A stretch of 64,000 bases of DNA from Chryseobacterium limigenitum (GCF_900114875.1 NZ_FPKW01000015.1:1-64000), one strand, 5' to 3'; shown: positions 1-11,282, counted from the first letter of the stretch. Notes: generated by a model not told the origin, from the letters alone. Program-made: numbers and translations.

Positions 1-206
1 TAATGCTTAAACGTTTTGTGAGCGCCCAAATGAAAGCCAATCATAATGGTAATGATTTCAGAATCCGACATTACCGATTTTCTGTTTCTTCTCTTTTTGT
101 GATCTCCGAGTGTTTGAAGTTTCATTTGCTTGATTTGGGAGTCAAATTCTTTACAAAAATCGTCAACTTGTACAAAAATATTTGTAATTTGGTCTTTCAA
201 AATCAT
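1..206 (-). CDS. IS982 family transposase, N-terminal part (partial)
   Basis: The minus-strand frame from the ATG at 206 runs open to the window edge for 68 codons. It reads MILKDQITNIFVQVDDFCKE, then SDSEIITIMIGFHLGAHKTF. This is the characteristic N-terminus of IS982-family DDE transposases of Flavobacteriia, recalled from the family and not searched here. The DDE catalytic core lies beyond the edge, so integrity of the gene cannot be judged. The protein would cut and paste its own element. The gene reads away from the chromosomal gene at 318-1913. Confidence 0.85.
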   Translation of the reverse strand, partial: MILKDQITNIFVQVDDFCKEFDSQIKQMKLQTLGDHKKRRNRKSVMSDSEIITIMIGFHLGAHKTFKH

Positions 207-308
207 AAGCAATAGTTCGTTTAAATATTTGAATGTCAGAAACTTAAATATACGAATTATTGCTTTTTATTGCAAATTTTTATTCTGTTTCTTATCCCGA
301 GCTCAGGT
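1..308 (-). mobile_element. IS982-family insertion sequence, one end (cut by window edge)
   Basis: The left edge holds the 5' part of a transposase gene on the minus strand plus about 100 bp of upstream DNA. Read inward from 308 on the minus strand, the sequence starts ACCTGAGCTCGGGATAA, which looks like an IS982-type terminal inverted repeat. The partner repeat and target duplication lie outside the window, so the exact end (308 or a few bases away) is inferred. The element stops about 10 bp after the stop codon of the next gene and leaves that gene intact. Confidence 0.7.
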
Positions 309-317
309 TATTTACGA

Positions 318-1913
318 TCAATTATATTCAGCTTTTAAATATAAATTATCTGTTCCGGAACCATAAGTTGCTCGCACAGATTGTGAACTTGAACAAGATA
401 CCGAACCGAAAATATCAAGTCTATAGGTTCCTGCCGGAAGATTAATATGAGGATTGGCAGAGCTGTAATATGCTCCGGTTAAATTTGAGGTAACACTCAC
501 GCTATTTGAATGTGAAACCGATGATAATCCCATATTATCCTGAATAATAGTAGCTCCCGTAGAATCTGAAATTCTTGCCCAGGTAAATGAAATTCTTGGA
601 GTTCCGTCGGATATTACGGTTCCCGTTGCTGTTGCAAATGTTGTTGACATTGAGTAAAACATTGAAACAATAGCGGGACGTGTAATGGTAAATGTTGTAT
701 TAAATAATGATCCAATTACAGAACCTATCGCACCTGCAGTAGCTGTTACTGTTAAGTTTACAGGAGTTGCATTAGGAATAGCGTTAGTGTTTGAAATTAG
801 CAATTCTGAAGATTTTCCTTGATAAATATCACCCGTTGCGGTATCTAATACTAAAGGAACGGAAGTCGCCGGTGTTGTTGGAGTAGCTGCCTGTAAATTC
901 GATACTCTTATAGGAGCCGCAGCTGCATTTACATCAAGTTTTCTTGCAGGAGCAGGTTGATTTATTCCTATATTTCCTGCAGGAGCAGCTACAGTTCCAT
1001 TCATTCCTGTTCCAAAAAGTAAGTTTCCAACATTCATTTGATTGCTTGTTGTTGCAGACTGTATTTGGGTTGTATTTCCTATGGCAATATTATTACCGCC
1101 TGTAGAAATATTATTTCCTGCTGTATCGCCTAATAAAGTATTGTTTGCACCAGTTGTGATTGCGGCTCCTGCATTGATGCCAATTGCAATATTAGAATTT
1201 CCACCTGTATTTGCCAGTAAAGCATTGTCTCCAATGGCAATATTCCTTTGTATTGCAGAAGCACCGGTATTAGACAGGGCATTTCCACCGATTGCAATAT
1301 TGGTGCCTCCGGTTGTAATTCCTCTTCCCGTATTAAGGCCTATTCCTACGTTTCTTACTCCTGAAGTTACTGTGCTTAAAGAGCTGTTTCCTAAAGCTGT
1401 ATTTCCGGATCCTGTTACCGTTGTTGGAATTGAACTTACACCAAAAGAAGTATTGGTTGTTGTTAATAAACCTGCCTGTACATTACTCCTTTTAAAAATA
1501 AGGTCTTGATTGTCTGCTGTTCCTAAGTAATTGGTTGTGGAACTTGTTCCGGTATTTCCTGAAATATTCCATGCCAAAGCATTAACAGAGGCGGGAGTTG
1601 TTAACTTCTGCCATACACCGGCTTCAAAATAATAGTAACCCACTGATGTAATGTTTACGGCTTGTCCTGCAGCAGTTCCCGTTGCTGGATCGTTAATGTA
1701 AATTAATGTCCCTGTAGGAATGGCAGACATGACCTGCGCCCTTTGCCTGTCGACCCTCGGAGCAATTAATCCGTCTACATTGGTGGTGGTTCCTGTAGCG
1801 TTTTTTGCTACAATGTCTAATGATGACGCAGGATTTGATGTGTTGATACCAATTTGCGCATTGATGGATCCTGCAGAGCCGATTAATGAGATGGTAATAA
1901 TAATTTTTTTCAT
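318..1913 (-). CDS. Secreted protein with YadA-head-like repeats and GINTSNP N-terminus
   Basis: This 531-residue protein has a signal peptide (residues 1-19, ending INAQ) followed by IGINTSNPASSLDIVAK. That opening motif is common in Bacteroidetes surface proteins. Residues of about 150-300 hold degenerate repeats of the form NIAIGxNAL / GNNTLLGDTAG, which resemble the left-handed beta-roll head repeats of trimeric adhesins such as YadA. The last 150 residues are Ser/Thr-rich and beta-predicted, and might form a C1q/TNF-like jelly roll. No type IX secretion C-terminal signal was recognised. Composition is very rich in Ala, Thr, Asn and Gly and poor in charged residues. Function is unknown; a surface or matrix structural role is an inference. 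Confidence 0.8.
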   Translation of the reverse strand: MKKIIITISLIGSAGSINAQIGINTSNPASSLDIVAKNATGTTTNVDGLIAPRVDRQRAQVMSAIPTGTLIYINDPATGTAAGQAVNITSVGYYYFEAGVWQKLTTPASVNALAWNISGNTGTSSTTNYLGTADNQDLIFKRSNVQAGLLTTTNTSFGVSSIPTTVTGSGNTALGNSSLSTVTSGVRNVGIGLNTGRGITTGGTNIAIGGNALSNTGASAIQRNIAIGDNALLANTGGNSNIAIGINAGAAITTGANNTLLGDTAGNNISTGGNNIAIGNTTQIQSATTSNQMNVGNLLFGTGMNGTVAAPAGNIGINQPAPARKLDVNAAAAPIRVSNLQAATPTTPATSVPLVLDTATGDIYQGKSSELLISNTNAIPNATPVNLTVTATAGAIGSVIGSLFNTTFTITRPAIVSMFYSMSTTFATATGTVISDGTPRISFTWARISDSTGATIIQDNMGLSSVSHSNSVSVTSNLTGAYYSSANPHINLPAGTYRLDIFGSVSCSSSQSVRATYGSGTDNLYLKAEYN

Positions 1914-2068
1914 AAAATTGAATTAAATGATGTTGGTTTACTAAATTTATTAATTAAAAAATATAATTTGAATTATATTGATTAATTAAATCTATAATTC
2001 ATATGGATGGGATATAAATATAGCATTATCTTGGCATATACGATATTTTTAATCTGATGGATTTTTTA

Positions 2069-2100
2069 TTGACTCATAAGCCTAAAAACAATTATCTTTG
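2069..2100 (+). promoter_or_regulatory. Bacteroidetes-type promoter of lysS
   Basis: TTG at 2069-2071 and TATCTTTG at 2093-2100 are 21 nt apart and match the Bacteroidetes primary sigma consensus (TTG / TAnnTTTG). Transcription would start near 2105, which rules out an in-frame upstream ATG at 2057 as the lysS start. Confidence 0.65.
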
Positions 2101-2122
2101 CACGTTATTGAAATATAGAGAA

Positions 2123-3823
2123 ATGCAATTATCAGAACAGGAAATAATACGAAGAGAAAAGCTTAATAAACTTGTTGAAATGGGGATCAATGCGTTCCCT
2201 GCGGAAGAATATACAATCACAGATACTACAGAATCTATAAAAAAGGACTTCGCTGAAAGTAAACACGTGAAGATCGCTGGTAGATTGATGTCCCGCAGAA
2301 TTCAAGGGAAGGCTTCTTTTGCTGAATTGCAGGATTCTACAGGTAAAATTCAGGTATATTTCAACAGAGATGAGATCTGTACAGGAGAAGATAAAACTTT
2401 ATATAATGAAGTTTATAAACATCTTTTAGATATCGGTGATATTATCGGTATTGAAGGAGATTTGTTTACAACTCAGGTGGGTGAGAAGACAGTTTTGGTT
2501 AAAAACTTTACGCTTCTTACCAAAGCTTTACGTCCGCTTCCTCAGGCTAAAACTGACGAAAACGGAGTAGTGCATGACGCATTCAACGATCCTGAAATGA
2601 GATATAGACAACGTTATGTAGATTTAACGGTAAATCCGCACGTGAGAGAAGTTTTCGTGAAAAGAACAAAATTGTTCAATGCCATGAGAAATTTCTTCAA
2701 TAACGCAGGGTATTTTGAGGTTGAAACTCCAATTCTTCAGTCGATCCCTGGTGGAGCTGCTGCAAGACCGTTTATGACGCATCATAATGCTTTAGATATT
2801 CCGTTGTATTTAAGAATTGCGAACGAATTATATCTAAAAAGATTGATCGTTGGTGGTTTCGACGGTGTTTACGAGTTCTCAAAAAACTTCAGAAATGAAG
2901 GGATGGACAGAACGCACAACCCTGAATTTACAGCTATGGAAATCTATGTAGCCTACAAAGACTACAACTGGATGATGGATTTCACAGAAAAATTATTAGA
3001 ATTCTGTGCAACTCAGGTAAATGGAAATACGGAATCAACTTTCGGCGAACATAATATCAGCTGGAAAGCTCCTTATCCAAGAGTTTCTATGACGGAAGCT
3101 ATCCAGAAGTTTACCGGTTTTGATATCACAGGAAAAACTGAGCAGGAATTGTTCGATTTTGCTAAATCTATCGGAATTGATGTAAACGAAACGATGGGTA
3201 AAGGGAAATTAATTGATGAAATTTTTGGTGAAAAGTGTGAAGGAAACTTTATTCAGCCGACTTTCATTACAGATTATCCGATCGAAATGTCGCCTCTTAC
3301 TAAAAAACATAGAAGCAAAGAAGGTCTTACAGAGCGTTTTGAATTAATGGTTTGTGGAAAAGAAATCGCCAACGCATATTCTGAGCTTAACGACCCGATT
3401 GATCAGAGAGAACGTTTTGAAGAGCAGTTGAAATTATCCGAAAAAGGGGATGATGAGGCAGGACAGTTCATTGATGAAGATTTCTTAAGAGCCCTAGAAT
3501 ACGGTATGCCGCCAACTTCTGGTTTAGGTATCGGGATGGATAGATTAATTATGTTCTTAACAAATAATGCATCAATTCAGGAAGTATTGTTCTTCCCTCA
3601 AATGAAGCCCGAAAAAGCAGTTGTTCAAATTGAGTTGGGAGAAGATGAAAATGCGATCCTAGATATTTTAAAAACTCAGGAAGAAGCATTTCCTTTAGCT
3701 GAGGTTAAAGAAAAAAGTAAACTTTCCGGTAAAAAATGGGACAAAGCTTCTAAAGTTTTAACTAAAAATAACTTGGTGAAAGTTGAGAAGATTGATGAGA
3801 ATGTTTTCATGAAATTGGCTTAA
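2123..3823 (+). CDS. lysS: Lysyl-tRNA synthetase, class II
   Basis: Attaches lysine to tRNA(Lys) in the cytoplasm using ATP. The 566-residue protein has an N-terminal OB-fold anticodon-binding domain (about residues 50-150) and a class II catalytic core. Motif 2 is visible as FSKNFRNEGMDRTHNPEFT and motif 3 as GLGIGMDRLIMFLT. About 65 residues follow motif 3, more than in E. coli LysS (505 aa). This lysine-rich helical tail appears to be the usual longer Bacteroidetes form. The ATG at 2123 was chosen because a consensus promoter lies between it and the alternative ATG at 2057. A hairpin terminator follows, so the gene is probably monocistronic. Confidence 0.97.
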   Translation: MQLSEQEIIRREKLNKLVEMGINAFPAEEYTITDTTESIKKDFAESKHVKIAGRLMSRRIQGKASFAELQDSTGKIQVYFNRDEICTGEDKTLYNEVYKHLLDIGDIIGIEGDLFTTQVGEKTVLVKNFTLLTKALRPLPQAKTDENGVVHDAFNDPEMRYRQRYVDLTVNPHVREVFVKRTKLFNAMRNFFNNAGYFEVETPILQSIPGGAAARPFMTHHNALDIPLYLRIANELYLKRLIVGGFDGVYEFSKNFRNEGMDRTHNPEFTAMEIYVAYKDYNWMMDFTEKLLEFCATQVNGNTESTFGEHNISWKAPYPRVSMTEAIQKFTGFDITGKTEQELFDFAKSIGIDVNETMGKGKLIDEIFGEKCEGNFIQPTFITDYPIEMSPLTKKHRSKEGLTERFELMVCGKEIANAYSELNDPIDQRERFEEQLKLSEKGDDEAGQFIDEDFLRALEYGMPPTSGLGIGMDRLIMFLTNNASIQEVLFFPQMKPEKAVVQIELGEDENAILDILKTQEEAFPLAEVKEKSKLSGKKWDKASKVLTKNNLVKVEKIDENVFMKLA

Positions 3824-3852
3824 AAAGTTATATCACTAAAAATAAACTATAT

Positions 3853-3885
3853 AAAAATCCTGAAATTTTTCAGGATTTTTTCTTT
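3853..3885 (+). terminator. Rho-independent terminator of lysS
   Basis: AAAAATCCTGA pairs with TCAGGATTTTT around a short AT loop, followed by more T residues. Confidence 0.85.
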
Positions 3886-3936
3886 TTAATAAACTATAAA
3901 TTGATTTTTCCCGTTTTCTACAAAACCAAAAAACTG

Positions 3937-4722
3937 ATGAAATTTATTCTATTTTGCTTTCTGCTTTTCTCTTCCATCGGAATTGATGCGCAAATGCTCA
4001 CATCAGTTTATTTTATGCATAACAGTTCTGAACTCAATGATGAATCTAAAAAGAAACTGGATAGTTTGGCAGAGTTAAAAACCAACCTTACATTCAGAGT
4101 TTTTGGAAATTGTGATCTTTCTGGAAGTACAGAATATAATAAGGTATTATCAGAAAATAGAGCAAATACTGTAAGTGAATATTTAAAAAAGAAAATCGGA
4201 AATAATATCAAGCTGGAAAGTACATCCGGTTTAGGCGAAGAAAAGCAAATTAATGATAACAGTACAGAAGAATTACGCGGGAAAAACAGAAGAGTAGATT
4301 TATTTATTGAACAAGAATTTGACCGTGGACAAGAAATTTCACAAATGAAAGTGAAGGAAATTTTCTCACTGCCTAATCTAAACTTTATCGGAAACCGCCA
4401 TATTTGGCTTCCAAACGGTAACGAAAGTCTTAATCAGCTTTTTAGAATAATGAAAGATAATCCGACATTGGAGATCGAATTACAAGGTCATATTTGCTGT
4501 GATTACGAAAATTTTGATGGTAAAGATATCGATTTGGGAACCTTTAATCTTTCTTGGACCCGAGCTAATTCAATTAAGGAATTTCTACAAAATCAAGGAA
4601 TAGATTCTGGCCGAATAAAAGCTATTGGGCTTGGTCACCTCAATCCTTTAATTTACCCAGAACGTACAGAAAATGATCGTATTAAGAATAGGAGAGTGGA
4701 GGTAGTTTTACTTAAAAAATAA
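3937..4722 (+). CDS. Secreted protein with two OmpA-like domains
   Basis: From the ATG at 3937 the product is 261 residues with a signal peptide ending in DAQ; a TTG at 3901 is in frame but would push the signal peptide inward. Two OmpA/MotB-like domains lie in tandem. The first (about residues 23-125) has the FxxxS..L start, an SENRANTVSEYL helix and KNRRVDLFIE. The second (about 140-261) has ELQGHICC, LSWTRANSIKEFL and KNRRVEVVLL. Such domains usually bind peptidoglycan, and the NRRV segments carry the conserved Arg. There is no beta-barrel, so this would be a soluble periplasmic or anchored peptidoglycan binder. It converges on cydB. Confidence 0.8.
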   Translation: MKFILFCFLLFSSIGIDAQMLTSVYFMHNSSELNDESKKKLDSLAELKTNLTFRVFGNCDLSGSTEYNKVLSENRANTVSEYLKKKIGNNIKLESTSGLGEEKQINDNSTEELRGKNRRVDLFIEQEFDRGQEISQMKVKEIFSLPNLNFIGNRHIWLPNGNESLNQLFRIMKDNPTLEIELQGHICCDYENFDGKDIDLGTFNLSWTRANSIKEFLQNQGIDSGRIKAIGLGHLNPLIYPERTENDRIKNRRVEVVLLKK

Positions 4723-4724
4723 AA

Positions 4725-4747
4725 AAACCGCCAAAGATTGACGGTTT
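4725..4747. terminator. Bidirectional terminator between the OmpA-like gene and cydB
   Basis: AAACCG (4725-4730) pairs with CGGTTT (4742-4747), extended by CAA/TTG inside, and is flanked by an A-run on the left and T residues on the right. It sits between convergent genes. Confidence 0.75.
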
Positions 4748-4758
4748 ATATTGTAAAT

Positions 4759-5763
4759 TTATTTTCTCAACTTACTAAACGAAGCCATCAGATAAAACAA
4801 AAATGGTAAAATAAACAACGAGCCAAGCATCAAAGCCCAGCCTAATGCTGAAATTGTTTTTGGGGCTGCTACATGTTCCAATAATGAAAGATGCTGCCCG
4901 TTTCCTAATAAAATAATATTCGGATTATGCTGATAAGTTGCAGCAACTAATATCATAATGATTTGAAATCCCGCCAAAGCTCTCACCGGAAGCAGTTTTC
5001 TGTTATTCATAGCTTTCAATATTAAGCCTAAAGCAACTGTTGCAAAAACGGTGGACATAACTCCTAAAGGTTTTGAAAAAACCCATGTTACCAAAGGAAT
5101 TTCTGAAAGATAAGCTGTTAAGAATACTAATGCTCCTGTAATCACTACGAGGATCATCGTTTGTTTTGATTTTTTAATCATTAAACCTAATTCCAGTCTG
5201 TCGGTTGTTTCTCTTAAAGAAAAAATAGACGCCAGATAAGCGCAAAGTGAAACTGTGAACAAGCCAACTGCCACTCCAAACCAATTCAGCCAGCTGAAAA
5301 TATACAGATCTAAAAATGTGGTCGCATCAGGATTGATAGATCCGGAAACCGTTGCAGCAGCAATTAATCCCAGGAAAAAAGGAGTTAAAAGACTTGCATA
5401 ATAGAAAATCTGGGTATATAAAACCTGCCAGTTATCTTTCACCGCATCATAATGTCTGAAAGTGAATGCTGTGCCTCTTGCAATAATCCCTAAAAGCATT
5501 AAAACCAATGGGATATGGAGATAAGTTGACATTGTTGTGTAAATCTCAGGAAAACCAACGAAAAGGATTACAATTGCGATAATCAGCCACATATGATTCG
5601 CCTCCCAAACGGGAGCAATAGATTCATACATGATTTCTTTGGTTTTGTCGCGGGCTCTTTTTTTTGTGAAAAGTTCAACAATCCCTGCTCCGAAATCGGC
5701 ACCCCCTAAAATCACATACAGGCAAATGGACAGCCAAAGAAAGCCTATAACTACGTAGATCAT
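4759..5763 (-). CDS. cydB: Cytochrome bd ubiquinol/menaquinol oxidase subunit II
   Basis: Second subunit of the cytochrome bd terminal oxidase, which oxidises quinol (menaquinol expected here) and reduces oxygen to water at high affinity. The 334-residue protein has about eight hydrophobic helices. It opens with WLSICLYVILGGADFGAGIVELF and contains the PVWEANHMWLI segment, both typical of CydB. The start ATG overlaps the cydA stop by 4 nt (ATGA), so the two are translationally coupled. No small cydX-like reading frame is visible between cydB and its terminator. Confidence 0.95.
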   Translation of the reverse strand: MIYVVIGFLWLSICLYVILGGADFGAGIVELFTKKRARDKTKEIMYESIAPVWEANHMWLIIAIVILFVGFPEIYTTMSTYLHIPLVLMLLGIIARGTAFTFRHYDAVKDNWQVLYTQIFYYASLLTPFFLGLIAAATVSGSINPDATTFLDLYIFSWLNWFGVAVGLFTVSLCAYLASIFSLRETTDRLELGLMIKKSKQTMILVVITGALVFLTAYLSEIPLVTWVFSKPLGVMSTVFATVALGLILKAMNNRKLLPVRALAGFQIIMILVAATYQHNPNIILLGNGQHLSLLEHVAAPKTISALGWALMLGSLFILPFLFYLMASFSKLRK

Positions 5764-7103
5764 GATTTCATATTTTTATCGTTAAACTGAGAATCGGTTG
5801 GGTCGTACAATTTCGGAACCATCTGTATCTGTCTTCTTAAAAGGAAAATAATAATTAATGATAAAGACACGAAAATTGCGGTAAAAAAGTAAAAAGAATA
5901 TTGAATTCCCGGCATTGGAGTAACGGCATCAACTGTTCTCATGATTCCGTAGATGATCCAGGGTTGTCTGCCAACTTCAGTTACCGTCCAGCCCGCTTCC
6001 AATGCGATATATCCGAAAGGGGTGGCAAAGAAAAATGTTTTTAACAACCAATTTTTTGTAAGCCAATCTTTTTTAAAGAAAACAGCATACAAGTAAACAG
6101 CTCCTATACATATCATCACAACTCCAAAAAATATCATGATCTGAAAAGCGTAATGAACAACAGAAACTGGCGGCCATTCGTCTCTTGGAAAATCATTCAG
6201 ACCTTTTACTTCGGAATTAAAATCATTACTTACTAAAAAGCTCAATACTTTTGGAATTTTTAAAGCATATTTTACTTCACCTTTTTCTTCGTCAGGAATT
6301 CCTCCCAAAACAAAAGCCGCGCCTTTTTCTGTTTCGAAATGGGCTTCCATTGCAGCTAATTTAATAGGCTGTCTTTCTGCAACAGATTTTGCAGCGACAT
6401 CTCCTGTCAACGGAGCACCGAAAGCACCGATCAATGCAAAAGCAGCTGCAATTTTAAATGCTTTGGTATGAAATTCTACATTTTTCTTTTTCATGATTAA
6501 ATAAGCATGAACTCCTGCTACCACAAATCCTGTCGCACAAAATGCCGCAACAGTCATGTGTAAAGCCTGCGGAAACCAAGCATCATTAAACATCGCTTTT
6601 ATAGGATCTATATTAACGTATTGTCCATTAATATAATCAAACCCGGAAGGGGAGTTCATCCACGCATTAGCTGCAACAACCAAAATTCCTGAAGCTAAAC
6701 CGCTTAAACCAACTAAAAATCCGCAAAACCAGTGAAACCATTTATTAAATTTATCCCATCCATACAGGAAAAAACCAATCGCGATGGCTTCAATGAAAAA
6801 AGCAGTTCCTTCCAAAGAAAATGGCATTCCGAAGATTGGTCCGGCATGTTTCATAAATCCGGGCCATAGAAGTCCTAATTCAAATGAAAGCATTGTTCCG
6901 GAAACAGCTCCTGTAGCAAATAAGATAGCAACTCCTTTGCTCCACGCTTTTGTAAGACCTTTGTAGATCTCATTATTGGTCTTTAGATATTTCCAGTGTG
7001 CAAAAGCCATTAAAAAAGGCATAACCATACCGACACAGGCAAAAACAATGTGAAAACCTAAGGATATGGCCATTTGTGCACGAGCTGCAAGAAAATCGTC
7101 CAT
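5760..7103 (-). CDS. cydA: Cytochrome bd oxidase subunit I
   Basis: Catalytic subunit carrying hemes b558, b595 and d. From the ATG at 7103 (MDDFLAARAQM) the protein has 447 residues; an in-frame TTG at 7112 is less likely. Visible landmarks are the heme-ligand His in ISLGFHIVF near residue 16, a second His in ALHMTVAAF near 180, the quinol-site segment AERQPIKLAAMEAHFET and the conserved GRQPWIIYG. The Q-loop is short, as in non-enterobacterial enzymes. It is the first gene of cydAB and is divergent from gyrB across a 233-bp spacer, which suggests its own promoter, though no clear minus-strand TAnnTTTG was found. Confidence 0.95.
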   Translation of the reverse strand: MDDFLAARAQMAISLGFHIVFACVGMVMPFLMAFAHWKYLKTNNEIYKGLTKAWSKGVAILFATGAVSGTMLSFELGLLWPGFMKHAGPIFGMPFSLEGTAFFIEAIAIGFFLYGWDKFNKWFHWFCGFLVGLSGLASGILVVAANAWMNSPSGFDYINGQYVNIDPIKAMFNDAWFPQALHMTVAAFCATGFVVAGVHAYLIMKKKNVEFHTKAFKIAAAFALIGAFGAPLTGDVAAKSVAERQPIKLAAMEAHFETEKGAAFVLGGIPDEEKGEVKYALKIPKVLSFLVSNDFNSEVKGLNDFPRDEWPPVSVVHYAFQIMIFFGVVMICIGAVYLYAVFFKKDWLTKNWLLKTFFFATPFGYIALEAGWTVTEVGRQPWIIYGIMRTVDAVTPMPGIQYSFYFFTAIFVSLSLIIIFLLRRQIQMVPKLYDPTDSQFNDKNMKS

Positions 7104-7192
7104 AATAATCAATTTTTGAGTAAATAAATTTAAGCATAAATTATTGATGTTTAATATGATTTAAAACAGTAAGGCCTGTTCGGAAATTGCTA

Positions 7193-7273
7193 TAACTTTG
7201 TTTGTTTTTAATTAAAAAATTCCAGTCTGTTTTTGTTGAAAACTCTACTTTTTTTTGACACTTTTTAACTTTG
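7193..7273 (+). promoter_or_regulatory. Candidate promoter elements upstream of gyrB
   Basis: Two copies of TAACTTTG (7193-7200 and 7266-7273) match the Bacteroidetes -7 element. Neither has a TTG at the ideal distance, so which one drives gyrB is unclear. Confidence 0.35.
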
Positions 7274-7303
7274 ATAAATCGAAAAAATTCACGATATTTG
7301 TAG

Positions 7304-9271
<1,968 letters not shown>

Positions 9272-9295
9272 TTGATCTTAGTTTAAATAAAATTT

Positions 9296-9324
9296 AAAGA
9301 CTTCAGAAATGAGGTCTTTTTTTA
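9296..9324 (+). terminator. Terminator of gyrB
   Basis: AAAGACTTC (9296-9304) pairs with GAGGTCTTT (9311-9319) with one G-U pair, followed by a T-run. Confidence 0.85.
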
Positions 9325-9362
9325 TTTTGAAAAATTAAGTTTAACATTTATTAAGATTTCAT

Positions 9363-9370
9363 TACTTTTG
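9363..9370 (+). promoter_or_regulatory. Promoter -7 element for the DUF3857 gene pair
   Basis: TACTTTTG matches TAnnTTTG and lies 17 nt before the ATG at 9388. No TTG lies at the preferred distance. Confidence 0.45.
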
Positions 9371-9387
9371 CATAATTTTAAATAATT

Positions 9388-11280
9388 ATGATGAAAATCC
9401 TTTGTATTGGGGCTTGCTCTATAGCGTCTCTTTACTACGCACAAACTTACCCTGCTTCGGCAATTCCTGAGAATTTAAAGAAAAATGCAGATGTTGTTGT
9501 TAGAAAAGACTTTACAACCATTCAGATCAGTAAAATTGATGATATTAAATATCAGTATAACAGAGTTACAACTGTTCTCAGTAAAGACGGAGATGAGAAG
9601 GCTGTTGTTTATATTCCCTATGAAAAAGGAGATCAGATTTCTGATGTTAAAGTAATTATTTATGATGAATCCGGAAAGAAAATAAAGTCATACTCAAAGT
9701 CTGATTTTAGTGATTATGCCAATAACTCACAGGGAGTTTTCTATTCTGATGACCGATTTTTAAGTCTTGCTTATACTCCGGTTCAATATCCGTATACGAT
9801 AGAATATTCCTACCAAATATCAGATGAAAACACAATTTTTATTCCTGATTTCGTGCCTTTTTCAAGCACAAATACATCTGTTGAAGAAAAGCAGTTTAAG
9901 ATCATTAATAAATCTGGGATAGATCTTAGAACAAAAATTTATCCTTCAAAATATAATTACGCTTCAGTTATTGATAGTAGTAATGGAACAGAAAAAGTGT
10001 ACACTTATAAAAATACTCCTGCAATTGATGAAATTAATTTATTGCCACAACCTGAAAAAATATTGCCAAAAGTAAGTTTTTCATTGGCGAAGTTCAATCT
10101 AGAAGGCAAACAAGGAAACCTTACAACCTGGTCAGACTTCGGTTCTTGGTATTACAACAGTATCTTGCAGCCGGTTTCTGTTTCTACACCAACCATTAAA
10201 TCTGAGGTTGCAAGCCTTAATTTACAAGGTTCTACGGAAGAAAAAGTGAAAAAACTTTATCAGTATATGCAGGCAAAAACAAGGTATATATTTGTTGCAT
10301 TAGGGATTGGAGGATGGCAACCTATGCTTCCGGATGAGGTTGATAAAAAAGGATATGGAGACTGTAAAGGTCTTACTAATTATATGAAAACTCTTCTTGA
10401 TGAAGCAGGTATTCCTTCTTATTATTCTGTGATCAATTCAAGCGCTTCTGATATTTCTTTTGATCCTGATTTTCCTAAAATGGGAGGAAATCATGCCATT
10501 TTAATGGTTCCTACAGAAAAAGGAAATATTTGGCTTGAAAATACCTCTCAACAAGTGGCTTTTAATCATTTAAATTATAATACAACGGATAGAAATGTGC
10601 TTTCAATCAAAAAGGATGGAATTGAGCTTATCAATACTCCTGCTTCCTCGGCTGAGAAAAACAGAGAAAAGCAGATTTTAAAAGTTAAGCTGAATGAAGA
10701 TAATAGCTTAACAGGCGTGGGCGAATTTGTTTATACGGGAAGCCAGTACGATTTCACGCTGCCATTTTCAAATTTATCTTCAAAAGAAAAAAATGAAGCG
10801 ATAAAAAAACGATTGGATGTTTTGAATTTCGAAAAAGTTGAAATGAAAAACTTCGTTAATGATCGAGACAATGCCGTTGCTACGTATAATCTGGATTTTA
10901 AAGCTAATAATTATTCTAAAAATGCAGGAAGCAGTGTAATATTCCGAGCTGTTCCGATATTTACAAACAGTATTTACAAGACAGAAGAAAACAGAGAACT
11001 GCCTTTTGAAATCGGACAATCTTTTGAAGATGAATTTGAAATTAATTTTAGCATTCCAAACAGCTTCAAAATAGATGAAGTTCCTAATGATGTAAACCTT
11101 AATTCGGAGTTCGGAACTTATAAATTAAGCTTTGTGAAAAACGGGACGGAGCTTAAGGTAAGCCGAAAAATCCGTGTTAATAAAGGTATTTTTCCAAAAG
11201 AAAAATACAACGATTATATCAACTTCAGAAAAAAAACGATAAGTAACGATAACTCAAAAATTCTAATTACTAAGATCTAA
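9388..11280 (+). CDS. DUF3857 and transglutaminase-like domain protein
   Basis: The 630-residue protein has a signal peptide (about residues 1-19, ending YYAQ), so it is exported. Residues of about 35-230 match the beta-rich DUF3857 domain. A transglutaminase-like cysteine-protease fold follows, with the nucleophile in GYGDCKGLTNYMKTLL (Cys326) and the partner His in GGNHAILMVP (His369). The last 200 residues are beta-rich, probably DUF3858-like. Substrate and reaction are unknown; the family is abundant in Bacteroidetes envelopes. The next gene starts 2 nt after the stop, is a paralogue of the same architecture and is presumably co-transcribed. Confidence 0.85.
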   Translation: MMKILCIGACSIASLYYAQTYPASAIPENLKKNADVVVRKDFTTIQISKIDDIKYQYNRVTTVLSKDGDEKAVVYIPYEKGDQISDVKVIIYDESGKKIKSYSKSDFSDYANNSQGVFYSDDRFLSLAYTPVQYPYTIEYSYQISDENTIFIPDFVPFSSTNTSVEEKQFKIINKSGIDLRTKIYPSKYNYASVIDSSNGTEKVYTYKNTPAIDEINLLPQPEKILPKVSFSLAKFNLEGKQGNLTTWSDFGSWYYNSILQPVSVSTPTIKSEVASLNLQGSTEEKVKKLYQYMQAKTRYIFVALGIGGWQPMLPDEVDKKGYGDCKGLTNYMKTLLDEAGIPSYYSVINSSASDISFDPDFPKMGGNHAILMVPTEKGNIWLENTSQQVAFNHLNYNTTDRNVLSIKKDGIELINTPASSAEKNREKQILKVKLNEDNSLTGVGEFVYTGSQYDFTLPFSNLSSKEKNEAIKKRLDVLNFEKVEMKNFVNDRDNAVATYNLDFKANNYSKNAGSSVIFRAVPIFTNSIYKTEENRELPFEIGQSFEDEFEINFSIPNSFKIDEVPNDVNLNSEFGTYKLSFVKNGTELKVSRKIRVNKGIFPKEKYNDYINFRKKTISNDNSKILITKI

Positions 11281-11282
11281 CC

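Noticed and set aside
1042..1509. A 155-codon plus-strand reading frame opposite the repeat protein gene
   Set aside because: It is antisense to a protein with a signal peptide and clear repeats; its Val/Pro-rich composition is the shadow of Asn/Gly/Thr repeats.
3901..3936. Upstream TTG start for the OmpA-like protein
   Set aside because: It adds 12 residues before a standard signal peptide that begins at the ATG at 3937.
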